Shown here: in pieces, positions 59,552 through 64,000 of the stretch
Position numbering within the stretch: the first letter of the stretch is position 1
Layout: each line of letters opens with the position of its first letter
Assembly (NCBI RefSeq): GCF_902506345.1
Contig: NZ_LR733413.1
Location: 1,769,637 to 1,833,636, forward strand
Length of the DNA: 64,000 nt
Direction: 5' to 3'
From: Flavobacterium sp. 9R
Lineage (GTDB): Bacteria; Bacteroidota; Bacteroidia; Flavobacteriales; Flavobacteriaceae
Translations under genes and position numbers: made by a program
The notes under the pieces: generated by a model
Database searches by the model: none
What the model saw: the letters and a program-made list of their open reading frames with translations, nothing else
What the model was told of the DNA's origin: nothing

Positions 59552-59708
59552 AATTATATTTTTTAAAATTATTTAGTCCCTGTTTTCTATTGTCTCTTCT
59601 ACTAAATCAGCATTACTCTTTAAATTCCTTAGTTTCATTTTCATAGCTGTTCGCGGTCGAATAAATGAAAATCCAAGTTAATATCTAGGAATCTACATCA
59701 CTAAATTA

Positions 59709-60284
59709 TTAATCTAAAGGAAAAGAATATCCAACAGCAAAAGCACCATTAAATTGCTTAGCAGCATCGTGAATATAATATGTAAATCCAACATCAAAAT
59801 TATGCTTACGACCAAGAGCCAAACCAATACTAAAAGGCACGTGCATCAAAACGCCGCTTTTTTTGATATTGAATTCGGGTGTGATGGTTTTGAATGAACC
59901 AATCGAAGCTCCAATACCCACTTCAAAATAAGGAGCCACCCACGGAATGGGTGCTGCAACACGGGCTTTTCCTCCTAGAAAAAAGGCCTTTGTTGTAACC
60001 TGAAAATCTTCCGAAAATTGTTGGTTTTTGTTGTCATCTGGAGAGGTAATCACAAGACCAGCATAAGGACGTATTCCGAACCATTTGGTTATATTGTGCA
60101 CATACTCACCTTGAGCATAAAACCCAGAACCACTAATATCGATATCTGAATCAGGAAAGCTATACCCAATACCCACCGCAGCAGTAAGATAGTTCCCAGG
60201 CTGTAATTGCGCTTGGGATGAAAAAGAAAAAAGAAAAAAAACGAATGCAACAATAGCACGTAAGGAAAAAGACAAATTCTTCAT
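59709..60284 (-). CDS. Outer-membrane beta-barrel protein
   Basis: The 191-residue protein has a signal peptide (AIVAFVFFLFSFSSQAQ, cleavage after QAQ) and then alternating beta strands of a small outer-membrane barrel: LTAAVGIGYSFPDSDIDISG, FYAQGEYVHNITKWFGIRPY, APYFEVGIGASIGSFKTITP and a last strand ending GAFAVGYSFPLD. Size and pattern resemble OmpW/OmpA-type eight-stranded barrels of Bacteroidetes (porin-like or opacity-type). No ligand-binding function can be named. Confidence 0.82.
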   Translation of the reverse strand: MKNLSFSLRAIVAFVFFLFSFSSQAQLQPGNYLTAAVGIGYSFPDSDIDISGSGFYAQGEYVHNITKWFGIRPYAGLVITSPDDNKNQQFSEDFQVTTKAFFLGGKARVAAPIPWVAPYFEVGIGASIGSFKTITPEFNIKKSGVLMHVPFSIGLALGRKHNFDVGFTYYIHDAAKQFNGAFAVGYSFPLD

Positions 60285-60349
60285 TTTGTATTGAAATCTA
60301 GATAAATGGATTATTCTAATTATGTAAACTTACTTTTGGATGAGACATC

Positions 60350-60386
60350 GTTATGGGCACGAGGGGGACGCTTGCGTTAGCCGGGG
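60350..60386 (+). repeat. Short GC-rich repeat, copy 2
   Basis: GTTATGGGCACGAGGGGGAC followed by GCTTGCGTTAGCCGGG, a degenerate version of the copy at 58991-59027. It is followed by GGTTCGTTAGCAC. It lies between the beta-barrel gene and the next hypothetical gene. Confidence 0.55.
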
Positions 60387-60489
60387 TTCGTTAGCACTAG
60401 AAAAGCAATAATTATAATTTTTCTCATTTTTGTATAGTTTAGTGTTTTACTTTATTGGTTAATCATTTAGAGTATGGCGAAAAAGCAGC

Positions 60490-61134
60490 TTATTGCACTT
60501 GACAAAAAAAGAAAATTATATTGCAAAATATCTTAACTAGAATTAAAGAATAAATTAAAGGATACCAAAACGAAACGTCTTCATTTATAAAAAGTTCATA
60601 ACAAATTACACTGTTAATTACTAATGGTAAAAAGATAAACAATACAGATATCAAAATGAATCCTGTTGTACTTAATATTGTACGTAATAAAGATTCCTCT
60701 GATAGTCTCATTTTTATACTTTCTAACTCTATCAAAGAAGGAAATATTGTTAACTCTAAGATTGAACTTTTACCAATATTTGGATATATTTTTTCTTGAA
60801 TTTGTTTTAATCCAGCATCAATTAATTGATTAAAAGCCATATATGTTATAGAAAAATAATAACATACAATTGCTAAAAAAGGAATTCCAATAATCAATAT
60901 TTTTTTGTTTTTTAGATTTACATCAAACAATTTTACTTCAGTAATTATTGAGTTATCAACAAGAAACCATAAAAAAATTAATACAAGTGTTATAAAATAA
61001 TAATTATACATTTGTTTAATACTCGTTTTACAATTTTCTATTAAAATTGGCTCAATAGCCTTTAATTCCTCTATTGTTGTTTCACCATTATTAATAGCAT
61101 TTGATACTTGAGTATTGAAATTTGGTCGTTTCAT
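60490..61134 (-). CDS. Hypothetical membrane protein with four helices
   Basis: The 214-residue protein has a soluble N-terminus (MKRPNFNTQVSNAINNGETT), then paired hydrophobic segments near residues 42-62 (YYFITLVLIFLWFLVD) and 78-100, a helical central part (about 105-150), and two further hydrophobic segments near the end (GFILISVLFIFLPLVINSVI and YPLIYSLILVKIFCNIIFFF). No domain was recognised. It has very low GC. It lies 75 bases downstream of the DUF3883 gene on the same strand. Confidence 0.6.
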   Translation of the reverse strand: MKRPNFNTQVSNAINNGETTIEELKAIEPILIENCKTSIKQMYNYYFITLVLIFLWFLVDNSIITEVKLFDVNLKNKKILIIGIPFLAIVCYYFSITYMAFNQLIDAGLKQIQEKIYPNIGKSSILELTIFPSLIELESIKMRLSEESLLRTILSTTGFILISVLFIFLPLVINSVICYELFINEDVSFWYPLIYSLILVKIFCNIIFFFCQVQ

Positions 61135-61209
61135 AGTTTGTGTAAATAAGTGGTTTTAATCTAAGTTAAGCCAATTGGACAAATTGCTTGTAATGTGTGT
61201 TGTACCAAG

Positions 61210-62433
61210 TTATTTTGTGTTCATACTTATTTTATATAAAATAGGTTCTTTTACGATATTTTCATCGCCTAATAAATCGGAACTTTTAATTCTCCATATC
61301 TTCGGTCTTGTACTTCCAACTTCATAAATAATGTAGAAATAATAATTTTTCTTATTTTCCGCAACTTGTAATTCGTTTGCTGAAAGGAAAATATTGCTTT
61401 TACCAATTTTTCTTAAAGTTGATTTGACTTCAATAAGTTTTTCGCTTCCGTCCAAATCATAGGATTTTATGTCATATCCAACACTATCATCTCTTTCAGA
61501 AACTCGGTCAACTAATTTTGCTAAATCCATTTTGCCATTTTTCTTTAAAAAGTGCCTTTCTGCTCTTAAAACAATTTGTTCACCTCTGTCTCCAATTCGT
61601 TTGATTTTTTTTGAGCGATTAAAATAATCAATTTTTGTTTCTTTGCATATTTCTTTTTCGTTCGGCTCTGGAAGTTCATTTGTTTGTAAATCAACATAGT
61701 CAAATTTCAAACTTTCAATTGGCGGAAAATCCTTTAATCTAAAATCTTTGAGTTCTTTGGAAATATTATCTTCTTTTACTTCGTCATTAGGGTTTCCAAA
61801 CGATTTGTATAAGAATTTGCTAAACTCGAAGACACTCCATCCTTTCATCACTTTATCACTATTCTTGTAGTTAAGTAACAATGCTTGTTTATCTAATTCA
61901 GACTTCGAGTCATTATCTAAACCAAGAATATTAATGAAATAATTTAAGTGCTTTGCAGAAAAAATATTTAAAAAATCGTTTGGATAATAAACTGATAATA
62001 TTTTTCCTTTATACATTGGAGAAATCGGATTTCTCCTTAATACATTAAAATTATCTTTGTTCTCTAAAAGTTCGACTATTGAAAAAAGTATTTTTTTAAG
62101 TGCGATATTTTCATCCGTTCCATATTCGTTTCGTCCAATTCTATATTTTCGAGATTTATCTTCACCGTATTTTCCAAAATATAAACCAAATTTTATTGCT
62201 GGACTTCCGTGAATATTTCCCCAATCATTAAGATCATTTTCTATTCTATTACAAAATGTTGAATCACCTTTTCCTATTACGTATTCATCTTTTGTCAAAT
62301 TTGCAATTACGTGGATTGGATAGTCGAATGTGAATTTTTTTCGTACACGATCAATCACTTTAAAACCTGAACTATAATCTGCTCTGATTTTTTCAAATTC
62401 AATTTGGTAATCTCTTAATTCAGCTATTTTCAT
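61210..62433 (-). CDS. DUF3883 (nuclease-like) protein
   Basis: The 407-residue protein has two parts. Residues about 270-405 match DUF3883 (the NO VEIN C-terminal fold): RIGDRGEQIVLRAERHFLKK, then SVGYDIKSYDLDGSEKLIEV, EVKST and ANELQVAENKKNYYFYIIYE. GYD with E-x-K fits a PD-(D/E)xK nuclease core. The N-terminal 230 residues contain MYKGKILSVYYPNDFLNIFS and KHLNYFINILG, which recall the DNA- or target-recognition region preceding the AAA domain in McrB-like proteins. No helicase or methylase gene is adjacent. A role in DNA restriction is plausible but not shown; very low GC suggests acquisition. Confidence 0.75.
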   Translation of the reverse strand: MKIAELRDYQIEFEKIRADYSSGFKVIDRVRKKFTFDYPIHVIANLTKDEYVIGKGDSTFCNRIENDLNDWGNIHGSPAIKFGLYFGKYGEDKSRKYRIGRNEYGTDENIALKKILFSIVELLENKDNFNVLRRNPISPMYKGKILSVYYPNDFLNIFSAKHLNYFINILGLDNDSKSELDKQALLLNYKNSDKVMKGWSVFEFSKFLYKSFGNPNDEVKEDNISKELKDFRLKDFPPIESLKFDYVDLQTNELPEPNEKEICKETKIDYFNRSKKIKRIGDRGEQIVLRAERHFLKKNGKMDLAKLVDRVSERDDSVGYDIKSYDLDGSEKLIEVKSTLRKIGKSNIFLSANELQVAENKKNYYFYIIYEVGSTRPKIWRIKSSDLLGDENIVKEPILYKISMNTK

Positions 62434-62670
62434 TTAGGTTAATATTATGGCCAGTTTTCAGGCTCTGCTTTATAAATGGAACAAGTTCAATAAATATATA
62501 AAAGCATACAAAGCCACCCAAATTGGGGCAGACAGGTATGATAAGCGTCATACTTTATGTAATCCCAAATATATCCTTTTTTCAGCGAAACTTATAAAAA
62601 TTTTCTGAAATCTTCTTACAAAATTTGCCCATTGCTTACTGCTTTCTAAGCACTAAAAACTGCCGACTTG

Positions 62671-62755
62671 CCCGCATAAGGGATGGGAGCGGCATCCTCT
62701 TGGGGCGGGGTTCGCCCCAAGAGATATAGCGTACAGCCCGACCCCGAGGAGCAGG
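62671..62755 (+). repeat. Dispersed hairpin element (copy G)
   Basis: GATGGGAGCGGCATCC, a 10-bp perfect GC-rich stem (62697-62706 with 62714-62723, 7-base loop), then GATATAGCGTACAGC. The stem sequence is unlike all other copies but fully paired. The 5' CCCCGAT and 3' GCTCCTAAAA boxes are degenerate. It lies in the 375-base gap between the DUF3883 and cutC genes. Confidence 0.7.
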
Positions 62756-62808
62756 GATTTGTGGTTATGCAGGGTCGTTTGCCTCGGGGTCATGCCCAAA
62801 ATACGATG

Positions 62809-63483
62809 TTAAAGGGTATTCAATTGTTGTTTTAGCAGGGCGACTTCGGTGGGGTTGGGAAGTTCGCTGTGGTCGGTAATCGCGGCGGAGTGATAGTACA
62901 CGGCTCGGGTGGTTTGACTCAGCCAGTGGGCATTGCTCGAGCGCAATCCGCCTCCAGGCATCACCGTAATGCGGTCACTAGCCTGTGCGACCAATTGTTG
63001 TAGGAGGTCAGCGCCTTCGGTCACATTGGTGCGCACGCCAGAAGTGAGGACGGTTTTGAAGCCACAAGTCACTAACGTTTCTAACCCTTGCAGCGGATTA
63101 GCAATGCCATCGAAAGCGCGGTGAAAGGTGCAAGGCAACGGATGCGCCAAGTGCACCAAAGCCGCATTGGCCTCGGTATGAATGCTGCCGTCGGGATGGA
63201 GTATCCCAAACACAAAACCATCGACGCCAAGATTTTTGAAAGCGGCAATGCTGTTTTTCATCTCTTGGAACTCGGTTTCGGTGTAGACAAAATCGCCTTC
63301 GCGTGGGCGAATCATCACGTTGAGCGCTACGGTGGTCAGGGCACGTGCGGCTTGCACCATTTCGGCGGGAGGTGTGATGCCACCAGCGGCTCGGTCGAGA
63401 CACAATTCGATTCTGTCGGCGCCATTTTCTTGGGCGATGGCAATTGCTTCTAAGCTAAAACAGGCGATTTCTAATTGGTTCAT
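62809..63483 (-). CDS. cutC: Copper homeostasis protein CutC
   Basis: The 224-residue TIM-barrel protein has the family's N-terminus LEIACFSLEAIAIAQENGAD, then RIELCLDRAAGGITPP, LNVMIRPREGDFVY, VDGFVFGILHPDGSI, CTFHRAFDGIANPL and VLTSGVRTNVTEGADLL and the closing MPGGGLR. All conserved blocks are present. CutC was linked to copper tolerance in E. coli, but a direct copper role is disputed; some relatives are linked to other small-molecule handling. The gene is markedly GC-richer than the AT-rich genes before it. The next gene upstream is a glycosylasparaginase, a pairing frequent in Flavobacteria. Confidence 0.94.
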   Translation of the reverse strand: MNQLEIACFSLEAIAIAQENGADRIELCLDRAAGGITPPAEMVQAARALTTVALNVMIRPREGDFVYTETEFQEMKNSIAAFKNLGVDGFVFGILHPDGSIHTEANAALVHLAHPLPCTFHRAFDGIANPLQGLETLVTCGFKTVLTSGVRTNVTEGADLLQQLVAQASDRITVMPGGGLRSSNAHWLSQTTRAVYYHSAAITDHSELPNPTEVALLKQQLNTL

Positions 63484-63631
63484 TTTTATTGTATTGGGTA
63501 GATTAAAATGAGTTTGAATATAAACTTGAAGGTATTAGTTACATCATTTTTTACCACACTTCGATGCCTCAGTGCAGGCTAAAACATAGAAGTTTATAGT
63601 CTTTAAAGAAAAAGGAAGACGTTTTACTATT

Positions 63632-63710
63632 CACATAGCCATTCTATGTGGAAAATAGTGCTATTTCTTATTTGCTCTAACGCTTTACATTTAATCTATG
63701 TTTCTATGTG
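63632..63710. repeat. CACATAG repeats with a short hairpin
   Basis: CACATAG (63632-63638) and CTATGTG (63644-63650) form a 7-bp stem with a 5-base loop, and a further CTATGTGG occurs near 63703. Such CTATGTGG repeats are scattered in Bacteroidetes intergenic DNA. They lie between cutC and the glycosylasparaginase gene. Confidence 0.45.
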
Positions 63711-63737
63711 GTTATTTTTTAAACTTTAAATTCAAGC

Positions 63738-64000
63738 CTAAATTATTTTAAAAAGTAGTTCGCATCGATGAGCTGGTTGCCCGAAGCATCGTGCACCGCA
63801 TAATTGAATCCACCTTGAATGCAATACGAGCCATACTCGCCTTGCTTGTTCAATGCAATAAATCCAACTTGGATGTCTTTGAGGTTTTTGCCACGGTTTT
63901 GGGTGAGTTTTACAATGCGCGCCACGGCTTCTTCGCAGGCTTTTTGAGGGGATTTTCCTTGTCGCATCAACTCGACCACCAAATGACAACCCGAAATACG
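63738..64000 (-). CDS. Glycosylasparaginase (partial, C-terminal end)
   Basis: Only the C-terminal 87 residues are in the window; the reading frame continues past the right edge. The visible part is RISGCHLVVELMRQGKSPQK, then VARIVKLTQNRGKNLKDIQV and QVGFIALNKQGEYGSYCIQG and ends NYFLK. This matches the end of the beta subunit of the Ntn-hydrolase family that includes flavobacterial N4-(beta-N-acetylglucosaminyl)-L-asparaginase, which removes N-glycans from asparagine. The autocatalytic Thr and the active site lie outside the window. The isoaspartyl peptidase/asparaginase branch is the alternative, though the segment VGFIALNKQGEYG favours glycosylasparaginase. Confidence 0.85.
   Translation of the reverse strand, partial: YFGLSFGGRVDATRKIPSKSLRRSRGAHCKTHPKPWQKPQRHPSWIYCIEQARRVWLVLHSRWIQLCGARCFGQPAHRCELLFKII

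Noticed and set aside
1-64000. CRISPR array, prophage or complete insertion sequence
   Set aside because: No regularly spaced repeats, no phage structural or integrase genes, and no transposase reading frame were seen.

Overview
The window reads as chromosome from a Flavobacterium-like member of the Bacteroidetes. The evidence is AT-rich DNA, genes without Shine-Dalgarno sequences, promoters of the TTG-N20-TAnnTTTG type (best example in front of tRNA-Pro), a parA-parB-DUF5683-dapB-lepB-WbqC block, a SusC/OmpA-era outer-membrane toolkit (TonB, TonB-dependent receptor), and a flavobacterial-type glycosylasparaginase running off the right edge. No phage, CRISPR array, rRNA or complete insertion sequence was seen.

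Layout. 0.2-2.3 kb: thioredoxin reductase, tRNA-Pro and a lysozyme-inhibitor-like lipoprotein. 2.5-7.8 kb: chromosome partition (parA, parB), lysine and cell-wall synthesis (dapB), signal peptidase (lepB) and a WbqC protein, all on the plus strand. 7.9-14.4 kb: a minus-strand block with an endonuclease/exonuclease/phosphatase protein, two rhomboid proteases, mutL, ribH and a TPR membrane protein. 14.6-26.0 kb: plus-strand recF, a rhodanese-thioredoxin lipoprotein, murB, a PaiB-like flavoprotein, a glycosyltransferase overlapping an ECF sigma factor, tonB, lipA, gapdh and a TPR hybrid histidine kinase. 26.0-28.6 kb: minus-strand purine nucleoside phosphorylase, lpxK and a carboxypeptidase-regulatory-domain protein. 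28.9-32.6 kb: Nif3-like protein, a zinc-ribbon family protein without its cysteines, an alpha/beta hydrolase and rluF. 32.6-37.4 kb: minus-strand DUF4173 membrane protein with a small winged-helix regulator, folD and ffh. 37.9-44.1 kb: tripartite RND efflux operon preceded by a small secreted protein. 44.3-50.7 kb: MBOAT acyltransferase with two SGNH hydrolases (surface glycan acetylation), then argS. 51.1-57.5 kb: TonB-dependent receptor, a toxin-antitoxin pair, an OhrR-type regulator with a DoxX-glutathione peroxidase fusion, and an FAD monooxygenase with an N-terminal CxxCxGxG pair. 57.5-62.8 kb: a gene-poor accessory stretch of hypothetical proteins, ending with a DUF3883 nuclease-like protein. 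62.8-64 kb: cutC and a partial glycosylasparaginase.

The most unusual structure in the window is not a gene. Seven copies of a 70-220 base intergenic element share fixed flanking boxes around a central hairpin. The sequence of the stem differs between copies while pairing is kept, which argues for a selected nucleic-acid structure. Two copies 10.5 kb apart are identical over 73 bases in inverted orientation. Two others, 57.5 kb apart and also inverted, share a 130-base extension with only two differences and a 13-bp inverted repeat. Three copies begin within a few bases of a stop codon.
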